From Rhodanobacteraceae bacterium (lineage in GTDB: Bacteria > Pseudomonadota > Gammaproteobacteria > Xanthomonadales > Ahniellaceae): DNA of 64,000 nt. The notes beneath the pieces were generated by a model. It was not told the DNA's origin. It worked only from the letters and a program-made list of their open reading frames with translations, and searched no databases. Made by a program: the position numbers and the translations under genes. Below are positions 1 through 7,637 of this stretch, piece after piece. Numbering within the stretch: the first letter of the stretch is position 1; the number at the start of each line of letters is the position of its first letter. The stretch lies in the NCBI GenBank assembly GCA_016708465.1, contig JADJFT010000004.1, forward strand, positions 434,001-498,000. Direction: 5' to 3'.

Positions 1-799
1 TGACCAAGCACACGGCGGTGAGGCCAATCGCCATTGCGAGATGGAACGACCATTGACGTTCAAGCACACCAAGCAAGGCGGCTTGTCGATTCAGTAGCCA
101 GCCGAACACGAAGGCTGTACCGAATGCGACCAGCGCCGGCAGTTGCGGCAGGAAGCCGGTGTCTGGTGTGTGGATGCCGAACCAGACCGGCCAGGCAGCA
201 TCGCTTTGCAGGATCAGGAATGTCGGGGCGGCAAGCAGGACCGGTGCCAGCCGATGCGTCAGCGCGAATGTGACGAGGGTATCCACATGTGCACACAGCT
301 TGCCGCTGCGGTCGAATAGCGCGACGACACCGACACGCCATGCGAGCGTGAGTGCATAGAACAGACACAGGTAGTACAAGAACCATAGATGGACCAGCGG
401 AAAGCCCTGTGGAGCGGACGTTGCCGCGTCGATGCCTTGCGGCAGTCCATCAGGAAACGACTTCGACATTCCCCAAATCACCGCAGCAATCGTCGGCGGC
501 GCCAGAAGCAGCCATCCTGCCGTCATCGGGACGACGATGCGCTGCGCGCGATCCTTGATGAAAGCGCGCAGTCCGCGACGATGAAAGGCCAGATGAGCGA
601 AGAAGCCGGCAATCAAAAAGAACAGGCTCATTCGGAATAGATGGATCACATAAAACGTCACCGCCAGCGTCGTGCTCTGCGAAACGTCTTGTGCTGGAAT
701 GATGGTGAAAAACGACATCGTGGCGTGCAGCACGATGCCGAGCAGCAATGCGAAGCCACGCGCGGCGTCGAGCGCGTGCAGGCGATGGGACGAATTCAT
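1..799 (-). CDS. Acyltransferase-3 (OpgC-like) membrane protein, 3'-truncated by window edge
   Basis: The first 266 codons of a multi-pass acyltransferase-3 family protein are present; the gene continues beyond the left edge. It begins MNSSHRLHALDAARGFALL and carries the family signature LDAxRGxA...H (Arg14, His25 in GIVLHA). Several hydrophobic segments follow, with the typical HLWFLYYLCLFY stretch in the middle. Family members, of which OpgC/MdoC is best known, transfer acyl groups to extracytoplasmic glycans or lipids; the substrate here cannot be deduced. The ATG lies about 10 bp after the permease stop. It therefore looks like the last gene of a four-gene operon with the regulator, ATPase and permease. 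Confidence 0.8.
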   Translation of the reverse strand, partial: MNSSHRLHALDAARGFALLLGIVLHATMSFFTIIPAQDVSQSTTLAVTFYVIHLFRMSLFFLIAGFFAHLAFHRRGLRAFIKDRAQRIVVPMTAGWLLLAPPTIAAVIWGMSKSFPDGLPQGIDAATSAPQGFPLVHLWFLYYLCLFYALTLAWRVGVVALFDRSGKLCAHVDTLVTFALTHRLAPVLLAAPTFLILQSDAAWPVWFGIHTPDTGFLPQLPALVAFGTAFVFGWLLNRQAALLGVLERQWSFHLAMAIGLTAVCLV

Positions 800-809
800 T
801 CGGGTTCCC

Positions 810-1496
810 TCAGATGAAATCTTTTCTGCGTGACTGGACGTAGTAAGCAAGCGTCAGCGACAACGCAGCGATAGCGAGTGATATCGCAATGATCGCGAGT
901 ACCGTCGGGCTCCAAACGGCGGCCTCGGCGCGCCGAAAAGCGCTGATATCGGGAAGATTCAGCACGATGCTGAGGAATACCGGTACCGAGAAGTTCGTGA
1001 TCAGAATGCCGGCAATTGCCCACTGCTCTGATGTGGTGACCAGAACCAGCGCCAGTAGCACGCAGAAGTTGCAAAGGAAGAACGTCATCATCGCCGCGAA
1101 CGATGGAATGCCGCCATCCGGCGCGGTATCGGACAGCAGGATGAGTGCGATCGTGCCGCCAGTCAGCAGCAGCCACGGCGCCAAGAACGCAAGCAACGCA
1201 GCGCCGACCTTGGCAGTGGTGTATTGCATCGGTGATACCGGCAGACTCAGGATGAAAAGCGAGGTCTTGTCCTGACGCTCCTTCAAGACGCCATACATGA
1301 CGATGAAGATGCCGAGCACGATCACGTTGGTGATGAACAAGATCATCCCGAGGTTGACGCCGCTGCGTACGCCGTCTCCGGGACCAAGGCGCATCAACGG
1401 CAATGCGGCAGTACCGATCAGCACCGCCGCGATGATGAGCCAACGATACAAATACAGGTCTTTGGCGATCAGACGGCCGCTGATTGAGCGATTCAT
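810..1496 (-). CDS. ABC-2 type transporter permease
   Basis: A 228-residue integral membrane protein starting MNRSISGRLIAKDLYLYRW, with about six hydrophobic helices and little soluble sequence. This is the usual size and pattern of an ABC-2 permease half. It is preceded by the ATPase gene in an ATGA overlap (stop of one, start of the other), so the two are translationally coupled and almost certainly form one transporter. The start is fixed by that overlap; a longer upstream reading would run inside the ATPase gene. With a YtrA-like regulator at the operon head, a role in export of a toxic or cell-wall-active compound, or in envelope stress, is plausible. The substrate is unknown. Confidence 0.85.
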   Translation of the reverse strand: MNRSISGRLIAKDLYLYRWLIIAAVLIGTAALPLMRLGPGDGVRSGVNLGMILFITNVIVLGIFIVMYGVLKERQDKTSLFILSLPVSPMQYTTAKVGAALLAFLAPWLLLTGGTIALILLSDTAPDGGIPSFAAMMTFFLCNFCVLLALVLVTTSEQWAIAGILITNFSVPVFLSIVLNLPDISAFRRAEAAVWSPTVLAIIAISLAIAALSLTLAYYVQSRRKDFI

Positions 1497-2389
1497 TCGC
1501 CGCGCTCCTTTCGGTTGTGCATGACGTTGGCCACGAAGATTTCTTCTAGGGTCATGCGTTGAACATCCCGCACCTGGGCACCGGCGTGGGCATAGATCAC
1601 GGGCAGTTCCGGGCGATAGTCGTTGGTGGTGACGACCGCGATCCGACCAGTGCGGGTGACATCGACCACGCCCGCAACTTCCGGTAGTGCGCAATCGGGC
1701 GACAGTTCGATGCTCAGGCGTTGCCAACGATCGAGAAATACTTCCTTGTCATCCGACGCGACGATGCGGCCGCGATCGATGAAGGTGATCTGATCGGAAA
1801 TCTGTTCGACGTCGAGCGTGTTGTGTGACGAAAATAGAATCGATCGCTCGCCGTCCTGCAGCAAGTCCATCAGTTCTGCCAGCACTTCATGGCGCGCTAC
1901 CGGGTCGAGGCCGGATGTCGGCTCATCGAGTACAAGCGAGCGTGGCCGGCGCGCCAAAACGAGCAACAGCAGCGCTTTGATGCGTTCACCATGCGACAGG
2001 TGCTTGATGGATTGTTGCTGGTGCAGGTGGAAACGCTTCAGCAGTGTCGTCGCATAGCCGGCGTCCCAAGTTGGGTAGATCGACTTCACGAAGCCCATGT
2101 GCCAGTCCAGCGTCGCTGCGCCAAACAGTCGCATGTCATCGGAGACATGGCCGACATTCCACTTCGCACGCACCTGCTCGCTGGGGATCGGACAGCCCAG
2201 TAGTTCGACGCTGCCGGCATCCGATTGGATCAGGCCCATCAGTATTCGGATGGACGTGGTCTTGCCGGCGCCATTCGGTCCGACGAAGCCCATGATCTGG
2301 CCCTGTTCCAATCGGAATGACGCATCATCAAGAGTGAAGAAGGGGTAACGCTTGGATACGTTGCGAAACGCCAATGCAGCCGCGGTCAT
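1493..2389 (-). CDS. ABC transporter ATP-binding protein
   Basis: A 298-residue nucleotide-binding protein of the type paired with ABC-2 permeases. Visible motifs are Walker A GPNGAGKTT, the signature LSHGERIK, Walker B LVLDEPTSGLDP with catalytic Glu, and the switch His in FSSHN. The C-terminal 80 residues are the extra domain common in this subfamily. I place the start at MTAAALAFRN because the ATG overlaps the regulator's stop codon as ATGA; a start eight codons upstream is possible but would cut into the regulator gene. The signature motif is LSHGE rather than LSGGQ, which is common in this subfamily. Confidence 0.9.
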   Translation of the reverse strand: MTAAALAFRNVSKRYPFFTLDDASFRLEQGQIMGFVGPNGAGKTTSIRILMGLIQSDAGSVELLGCPIPSEQVRAKWNVGHVSDDMRLFGAATLDWHMGFVKSIYPTWDAGYATTLLKRFHLHQQQSIKHLSHGERIKALLLLVLARRPRSLVLDEPTSGLDPVARHEVLAELMDLLQDGERSILFSSHNTLDVEQISDQITFIDRGRIVASDDKEVFLDRWQRLSIELSPDCALPEVAGVVDVTRTGRIAVVTTNDYRPELPVIYAHAGAQVRDVQRMTLEEIFVANVMHNRKERGE

Positions 2390-2775
2390 GTCGGGCGCCC
2401 GTGCTTGCGCCATACGGCGTGGAGTCGCGCGGTGAGCGCGTCCGCATCCAGCCCCAGTCGGTTGGCGGTGGCGGTTGCAGCTTCGAGATGTGTGTCGAGT
2501 TCCTGCTGTTGCAGCGTCGTGCCGAGACGGACGTTGTCGGCGACGAATGAGCCGCGGCCTTGACGTGAAACGATGACGCCCTCGTGTTCGAGTTCCAAGT
2601 AAGCGCGCTTGACGGTGATCACGCTGACGCGCAAATCGACGGCGAGGGCGCGAATCGACGGAATCTCCTGGCCGGGCTTCCAGTCTCCAACGGCAACACG
2701 GTGCTTCATTTGCTCCATGATTTGCAGGTACAGCGGCCTGCGGTCGGCTTGCGATAGTGTAAATGTAGTGTGCAT
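2386..2775 (-). CDS. GntR family (YtrA-like) transcriptional regulator
   Basis: A 129-residue regulator starting MHTTFTLSQADRRPLYLQ. The N-terminal winged helix-turn-helix of the GntR family is clear (RRPLYLQIMEQ, PGQEIPSIRALA, VSVITVKRAYLELE, GVIVSRQGRGSFV). The tail of about 50 residues is too short for a ligand-binding domain, which is the YtrA subfamily layout. The gene heads the ABC/acyltransferase operon and overlaps the ATPase start by ATGA. A longer reading exists upstream, but the extra residues lie across a perfect dyad and do not resemble the family. The start codon lies inside this dyad, so autorepression is likely. Confidence 0.88.
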   Translation of the reverse strand: MHTTFTLSQADRRPLYLQIMEQMKHRVAVGDWKPGQEIPSIRALAVDLRVSVITVKRAYLELEHEGVIVSRQGRGSFVADNVRLGTTLQQQELDTHLEAATATANRLGLDADALTARLHAVWRKHGRPT

Positions 2776-2791
2776 ATCAGTATGCACACTA
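2766..2791. promoter_or_regulatory. Perfect 26-bp inverted repeat, probable GntR/YtrA operator
   Basis: Two 11-base arms, TAGTGTGCATA and TATGCACACTA, are separated by TCAG and match without mismatch. The core GTG...CAC with a central TA/AT step resembles long YtrA-type operators. The left arm contains the regulator's start codon, so a bound dimer would block its own operon directly. The same site lies about 55 bp upstream of the divergent Hsp15 gene and may affect that promoter too. Confidence 0.75.
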
Positions 2792-2846
2792 TGCACTGCT
2801 ATGGATTGCGACGCAAGTGGCAGAGTGGGTCGGTAATAATGCGCGA

Positions 2847-3272
2847 ATGCGAAGCGTCGCGACTCATTCCTCATCGGCTGTCGTGGTCGGCACCCGGCTC
2901 GATCTTTGGCTCTGGGCAGCGCGTTTTTTCAAGACACGCAGCATTGCCAAACAGGCCATTGAATCCGGCAAGATCACTGTGAATGGTGCAGCGGTCGCCA
3001 AGGCGTCGAAGGCCATTCAGGTCGACGATATGCTGCTCGTGCAACGCGGTGATGAGCATTTTGAAGTGCGTGTTCTCGGGCTGCGCAATCAGCGCGGGTC
3101 GGCCACTGCCGCGCAGGCGCTTTACGCTGAGACGAGCGCGAGTGGCGTGCGGCGCGAGGCAGCCGCAGCGCGACGCCGCGACGAGCGTGCCGGTTACCAG
3201 GCGCCGGAGACGCGACCGAACAAGAAGGCGCGGCGACTGATCCGTGCGCTAGGCGACATCGACGCGTTCTGA
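2847..3272 (+). CDS. hslR: Hsp15-like RNA-binding S4 domain protein
   Basis: A 141-residue basic protein. The S4 domain begins GTRLDLWLWAARFFKTRSIA and continues AIESGKITVNGAAVAKASKAIQVDD, matching E. coli Hsp15, which binds stalled 50S subunits carrying nascent chains. The C-terminal half is rich in Arg, Lys and Ala and ends ARRLIRALGDIDAF, as in the family. I chose the ATG eleven codons into the longest reading because Hsp15 proteins have only a short lead before RLDxWLWAAR. It is transcribed divergently from the GntR regulator, and its 3' end overlaps the convergent heme A synthase gene by 24 bp. Confidence 0.88.
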   Translation: MRSVATHSSSAVVVGTRLDLWLWAARFFKTRSIAKQAIESGKITVNGAAVAKASKAIQVDDMLLVQRGDEHFEVRVLGLRNQRGSATAAQALYAETSASGVRREAAAARRRDERAGYQAPETRPNKKARRLIRALGDIDAF

Positions 3273-4193
3273 GTGTTCACGTACGCGAAGGCATGCGCTC
3301 GCGGCGAGCAGCATCAGCGCCGCGACAACATTGTGTGCCAGCGCCGCGACGAACGGCAGCGACGCGTGCACCAGTGTCAGCCCGATCATGATCTGCAACA
3401 CGAGCAGACTGCCGAGCGCGATGGCGGCGCGGCGTGCGCCGCTGCGCCACACCGACATACTTGTGGCCAACGCCGCCAAGGTCACCAGTAGCGCGAGCCC
3501 TCGATGCAGCATGTGGGCGAACGCACCCTGTGGATGGATTGGCAAGGTCGCGTCGAACTGTGGCACCCGCGTCGGGTCGAGTAATGTCGAGGAAAAATTG
3601 ATAGCGACACCGCAGGCGGGAAATCCGGTGCAACTCAGGCCCGAATATCCGGCGCTGACGAACACGCCAGCCGCGATTTGCACGATCAGCAACAACATCA
3701 GTGTGACCGCCAGCCCAGAGCGACGTGTGCTCGGTGCGGCACCAAACCAAGCAGCGAAACTCACGGCTAACATCGTGAAGCCGCCAAGCACATTGCCAAT
3801 CGCGATGATCGGCTGTTTCGCGCCAGCGGTGTAGCGACCGAGCACGGCCAAGCCGACCGCCGCAACGATCAGACCGATTGCGAGCCACCCTCACGGACCA
3901 AGTCGCGGCCGCGCTAGAAATGCTGTTGCGGCCATCGTCAGCGCGAGCACGAGCACGATCATTGCCGAGAGCCGATGCAGCATTCGCGCAATTGCAATCC
4001 CGGCCTCGGGGGTGGTCACTGCATTGGTGCTTGCACGCAGAGACGCGCCGTAGCAACTCGGCCAGTCGGCACAGCCAAGGCCCAAATTCACCAGTCGCAT
4101 GTACGCACTCAGTGTGGTCACCACAAGGATCAGCAACATGCACAGCAAGGCCATTCGGCGCAAGGTAATCAATTGTCGTGGAGCACTCGACAT
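3249..4193 (-). pseudogene. ctaA: Heme A synthase (CtaA/COX15), interrupted by an in-frame TGA
   Basis: Two reverse-strand segments in the same frame together make a CtaA-like protein of about 314 residues that would convert heme O to heme A. The first part (MSSAPRQLITLRRMALL...) has CADWPSCYG and the heme ligand region ARMLHRLSA. The second half has TGFPACG, HMLHRGLALLVT and ALAHNVVAALML, the expected cysteine loop and His ligands. A single TGA at 3891-3893, between LGP and GWLAIGL, breaks it. Both halves share a frame, so this is a substitution, not an indel. A G-to-A change or a base-call error at a Trp codon would explain it. If real, heme A synthesis would fail unless another copy exists. 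It lies beside and divergent from an oxidase cluster, as ctaA often does. Confidence 0.8.
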
Positions 4194-4327
4194 CGCGGTC
4201 CTTGTGGTCGTTTCAGAAGCTCTTGGATAATCCGTTCATTCTGCTGTTCATCGGCGTGATGGTGCCGATGGTTGTTTACTCAGCTTGGGGTGTCTACGAC
4301 ATCCTGACCATTCCGCTCGCCAAGTGA
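4178..4327 (+). CDS. Small single-helix membrane protein at head of the oxidase cluster
   Basis: A 49-residue open frame starting at GTG: MEHSTSRSLWSFQKLLDN, then a hydrophobic helix PFILLFIGVMVPMVVYSAWGV, ending DILTIPLAK. It lies 55 bp upstream of subunit II on the same strand. Tiny one-helix subunits accompany ba3-type oxidases (subunit IIa of Thermus), and size and position fit such a role. There is no sequence match I can assert. An AAGG lies 12 nt upstream of the GTG, slightly far; a TTG at 4202 is an alternative start. Its 5' end overlaps the divergent heme A synthase start by 16 bp. Confidence 0.55.
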   Translation: MEHSTSRSLWSFQKLLDNPFILLFIGVMVPMVVYSAWGVYDILTIPLAK

Positions 4328-4382
4328 TCCGTCGCCGGTTCATTTACGTCCCACGTCACTGCATCCTTGGGGGTTTGCATTC

Positions 4383-4922
4383 ATGACTGCCATCTCACCA
4401 CCTTCTGATCGACTCTGGTGGAAACATCCGCTCGATCGCGTTGAGGGAATCTGGATCACCATCGCCTTTGTTTGGTGCATGGTGATGTTCTTCATGATGA
4501 TCTACTGGCACATGTACGGAAACCAGAATCTCTCGACCGAGACCTACAAGACAACGCCCGAGATGTTCACGGCGAAAGCGCAGGCGATGGTCGACCAATA
4601 CACGGTTCGGACCGAAGTCGATGGCGCTTACCCGGTGGTCGCGCCGCCGGCCGGTGCCGATGTCTACATGATCGCGCGGTTGTGGAACTTCTGGCCGATT
4701 CTGCAGTTGGAAAAAGACCAGACCTACCGCCTGCATCTGACGTCGATGGACTACAACCACGGCTTCTCGCTGCAGCCAGCGAATATCAACATTCAGATTG
4801 TTCCGGGATATGAGCACGTGGTGACGGTGACGCCGAACCAGAGCGGCACCTACTCGGTGGTATGTAACGAGTATTGCGGAATCGGCCATCACACGATGGT
4901 CGGTCGCATCTACGTCAAGTAA
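4383..4922 (+). CDS. CuA-type heme-copper oxidoreductase subunit II
   Basis: A 179-residue protein with one N-terminal membrane helix (residues 22-42) and a periplasmic cupredoxin domain. This is the short layout of B-family (ba3-like) subunit II, not the two-helix aa3 form. All CuA ligands are present: His126 (DYNHGFSLQ), Cys161, Glu163 and Cys165 (CNEYCG), His169 and Met172. It should therefore accept electrons from a cytochrome c or cupredoxin. A GGGGG run upstream serves as ribosome site. The gene is followed after 11 bp by subunit I. The same fold is found in CuA-containing NO reductases, so subunit II alone does not decide the terminal acceptor. Confidence 0.9.
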   Translation: MTAISPPSDRLWWKHPLDRVEGIWITIAFVWCMVMFFMMIYWHMYGNQNLSTETYKTTPEMFTAKAQAMVDQYTVRTEVDGAYPVVAPPAGADVYMIARLWNFWPILQLEKDQTYRLHLTSMDYNHGFSLQPANINIQIVPGYEHVVTVTPNQSGTYSVVCNEYCGIGHHTMVGRIYVK

Positions 4923-4933
4923 GGAGCCCGGAC

Positions 4934-6634
4934 ATGTCCATCGCAACCACCTACCGGACCTGCCCACGTTCCGGCCTGCAGTTCGAATCGCAGGCCGAGA
5001 AGTTGATGCTGGCCAACGCTGTCGCTGCAGTTGTATTCCTGCTGATCGGCGGCATCCTCGCGATCGGCGTCGTATTGACGCGCTGGCCTTCGATTCACTG
5101 GCTTGAGGCCGCTACCTTCTATCAGGTGCTCACCGCGCACGGCATCGACATGCTGATCTTCTGGATCATCTTCTTCGAGGTCGCCGTACTGTACTTCTGC
5201 GCGTCTACGCTGTTGCGCTGTCGCATCGCGACACCGAAAATTGCGTGGACAGCATTCGCTTTGATGGTCATCGGTGGCGTGATGAACAACATCGCCGTCT
5301 ATCAGGGCGGTTCGAGCGTGATGATGACGTCCTATGTGCCAATGATGGCGGCGCCATCGTTCTATCTTGGATTAATTCTGTTCGCTGTCGGTGCATTGAT
5401 CGCCTGCTTCGTCTTCCTCGGCACGCTGGTCGTGGCCAAGGCCGAAAAGACCTATCAGGGTTCGGTGCCGCTGGTGACCTTCGGTGCCATCACCGCCACG
5501 ATCATCGCGGTGTTCACCATCGTCTCCGGTGCGATCATTCTGGTGCCAACCTATCTGTTGTCGATTGGCGTGATTGATGCTGTTGACCCGCTGGTGTACC
5601 GCACGATTTGGTGGGCCTTTGGTCACTCGTCGCAGCAGATCAACGTGGCGACGCATATCTCGATCTGGTACGCCGTTGCGGCGATCGTATTCGGCGCACG
5701 TCCGATGTCGGAGCGAGTCAGTCGCGGAGCATTCCTGCTCTACATCGTGTTCCTGCAGCTCGCGAGTGCCCACCACCTGCTCGCCGACCCTGGCATGAGC
5801 ACCGAGTGGAAGGTCGTCAACACCAGTTACTTCATGTATTTCGCCGTTCTGGCCTCGATGATTCACGGCCTGACCGTGCCGGGTGCGATGGAAGTGGCGC
5901 AGCGCCAGAAGGGTTATAACAAGGGTCTGTTCGAATGGTTGCGCAAGGCGCCATGGGGCAACCCGAGTTTCTCTGGTGTGTTCATTTCCATCATCGGCTT
6001 CGGCTTCCTCGGCGGTATTTCCGGCGTGATGATGGGTACCGAACAGCTGAACATGATCATCCACAACACGATTTACGTCCCGGGGCATTTCCACGCCACC
6101 GTCGTGATCGGCACCACACTCAGCTTTATGGCGTTGACTTACTTCCTGATTCCGGTGCTGTTCAAGCGCGAGATGATCGCGCCGACATTGGCGAAGTGGC
6201 AGCCCTACCTGTTCGGTCTGTCGATGTACGGTTTCTGTCTGGTGATGATGGGCGCCGGTACGCTCGGTGTCTCGCGCCGTCACTGGGATATGGCCTTCCA
6301 GGGTTCAGCACTCGCCTACGAGTGGCCGGGGGCGGCTTACATGATGATGGGCTTGGTCGGTGTGTTCGGTATCGCTGCAATTACCGGTGGCGCGATCTAC
6401 ATCTACGTCACCGTCGGTTCGCTGCTATGGGGTAAGAAACTCGATATCGGAACTGTGTCGGATCGGCCGACGCCGGTCCCGCCAACAGCGCCCGCTGCTG
6501 CCGTGCAAACCTATGGTTCGAGTGGCTTGGTCGCGCCGGGAAGCTTCGTGCTCGCGCTGATTTTCCTTGCTGCTTTCATCCTGTACTACTTCATCAACTG
6601 GAAGTATCTGTCGCAGTTGTGGGGTCTGAGCTGA
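4934..6634 (+). CDS. B-family heme-copper oxidoreductase subunit I lacking the active-site Tyr
   Basis: A 566-residue protein of 13 or so helices. AAGGAG eight bases upstream fixes the ATG. Heme and copper ligands are visible: His69 (low-spin heme), His231, His280 and His281 (copper B; ASAHHLLADPG), His385 and His387 (YVPGHFHATV). In O2-reducing A- and B-type oxidases, helix VI reads GHPxVY, and the Tyr four residues after the His is cross-linked to it. Here the motif is GHSSQQ, so that position is Gln235. Loss of this Tyr is typical of NO reductases in the superfamily, including CuA-containing B-family types with a nearby senC gene. I cannot tell the substrate from sequence alone. The tail after residue 470 includes a Pro/Ala linker and a last helix. 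Confidence 0.88.
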   Translation: MSIATTYRTCPRSGLQFESQAEKLMLANAVAAVVFLLIGGILAIGVVLTRWPSIHWLEAATFYQVLTAHGIDMLIFWIIFFEVAVLYFCASTLLRCRIATPKIAWTAFALMVIGGVMNNIAVYQGGSSVMMTSYVPMMAAPSFYLGLILFAVGALIACFVFLGTLVVAKAEKTYQGSVPLVTFGAITATIIAVFTIVSGAIILVPTYLLSIGVIDAVDPLVYRTIWWAFGHSSQQINVATHISIWYAVAAIVFGARPMSERVSRGAFLLYIVFLQLASAHHLLADPGMSTEWKVVNTSYFMYFAVLASMIHGLTVPGAMEVAQRQKGYNKGLFEWLRKAPWGNPSFSGVFISIIGFGFLGGISGVMMGTEQLNMIIHNTIYVPGHFHATVVIGTTLSFMALTYFLIPVLFKREMIAPTLAKWQPYLFGLSMYGFCLVMMGAGTLGVSRRHWDMAFQGSALAYEWPGAAYMMMGLVGVFGIAAITGGAIYIYVTVGSLLWGKKLDIGTVSDRPTPVPPTAPAAAVQTYGSSGLVAPGSFVLALIFLAAFILYYFINWKYLSQLWGLS

Positions 6635-6646
6635 GTAAAAGCGTTT

Positions 6647-6670
6647 GGGTCCGGCGACCATGCCGGGCCC
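6647..6670 (+). other. Intercistronic GC-rich stem-loop
   Basis: GGGTCCGGC and GCCGGGCCC pair over nine positions (one G-U) around a six-base loop, starting 12 nt after the subunit I stop. There is no T-tract, so it is more likely an mRNA processing or stabilising element, or a partial attenuator before cyoE, than a strong terminator. Confidence 0.4.
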
Positions 6671-6730
6671 AGCGTGGTCCCGGTCGCGCAAGGTGGTCGG
6701 CACGGCCGCGCCAATCAACGGAGGTCGTCG

Positions 6731-7627
6731 ATGAACACGGTGCCAGTCACCCACGCGCGTTCGCTGGTATCTCTGCTGCACGATGTGCTTGGTCTGATGA
6801 AGCTGCGCATCGGCGTGATGATCATGCTGACCGCGCTGGTCGGCATGGTGGTTACTCCGGCACCGTTGCCCGGATTCGCCGTTACTGCGGTGCTGGCGCT
6901 GTCGGTGCTGGTCGCGTCGGCCAGTGCCGGCATGTTCAATCAATACTTTGAGGCCGACGAGGACCATCGTATGGCACGCACGCGCCGACGCGCCTTCGTG
7001 ACCGGTGCGTTGCCGCACTCACGCTGGTGGCTGCTGTTGATGGCGACGATGCTGATTCTCTCGGTCGCTGCCGCATGGCGGTTCGTCAATCCGCTCGCGG
7101 CCGGTTACGTGCTCCTTGGTGCCTTGTTTTATGGTGTCGTCTATACCGTCTGGTTGAAGCGGCGCACGCCGATGAATATCGTGATCGGCGGTTTGGCTGG
7201 CAGCTTTGCGGTATTGGCGGGTGGTGCTGCCGTGGCACCGTTCGATGCGCCGATACCGCTCTTGCTTGCGCTGGTCCTGTTCCTCTGGACGCCGCCGCAT
7301 TTCTGGAGTCTGGCGATTGCAAATCGCCAGGAATATGCCGATGCGGGGGTGCCGATGTTGCCGGTCGTGGTCGGTGCAGAACGTGCCGCACGCGCCGTCT
7401 TAGTCGGTACCGTGTTGTTGACACTAGCGTCTTTGCTGCCCGCGGCATTTGGGCTCGGATCGGTCTATTTCATCGGCGCGCTCGCTGGCGGTCTGTACTT
7501 CATCGCCTGCGCGGTGCGTCTGGTGCGTCGACCGGAACGTGCGCCAGCGATGCGCAGCTTTTTTGCGTCCTTGGTGCAGTTGTCATTGCTGCTGGTCGCG
7601 GCCTGCCTCGATCGGGTGCTGGTCTGA
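6731..7627 (+). CDS. cyoE: Protoheme IX farnesyltransferase (heme O synthase)
   Basis: A 298-residue UbiA-family membrane prenyltransferase that converts heme B to heme O. The start MNTVPVTHARSLVSLL has GGAGG six bases upstream. The Asp-rich motif is NQYFEADEDHRMARTRRR, and the second conserved loop is YTVWLKRRTPMNIVIGG. The diagnostic CyoE region HFWSLAIANRQEYADAGVPMLPVV follows. It lies between subunit I and the SCO gene in the same direction, as in many oxidase operons. Together with the nearby ctaA it argues that one heme-copper unit uses heme O or A. Confidence 0.92.
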   Translation: MNTVPVTHARSLVSLLHDVLGLMKLRIGVMIMLTALVGMVVTPAPLPGFAVTAVLALSVLVASASAGMFNQYFEADEDHRMARTRRRAFVTGALPHSRWWLLLMATMLILSVAAAWRFVNPLAAGYVLLGALFYGVVYTVWLKRRTPMNIVIGGLAGSFAVLAGGAAVAPFDAPIPLLLALVLFLWTPPHFWSLAIANRQEYADAGVPMLPVVVGAERAARAVLVGTVLLTLASLLPAAFGLGSVYFIGALAGGLYFIACAVRLVRRPERAPAMRSFFASLVQLSLLLVAACLDRVLV

Positions 7628-7637
7628 GTGATTGGCC

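Noticed and set aside
5372..6283. 303-codon reverse frame opposite subunit I
   Set aside because: It is His/Asp/Arg-rich low-complexity sequence, typical of the antisense frame of a high-GC membrane protein gene; the forward frame has all subunit I motifs.
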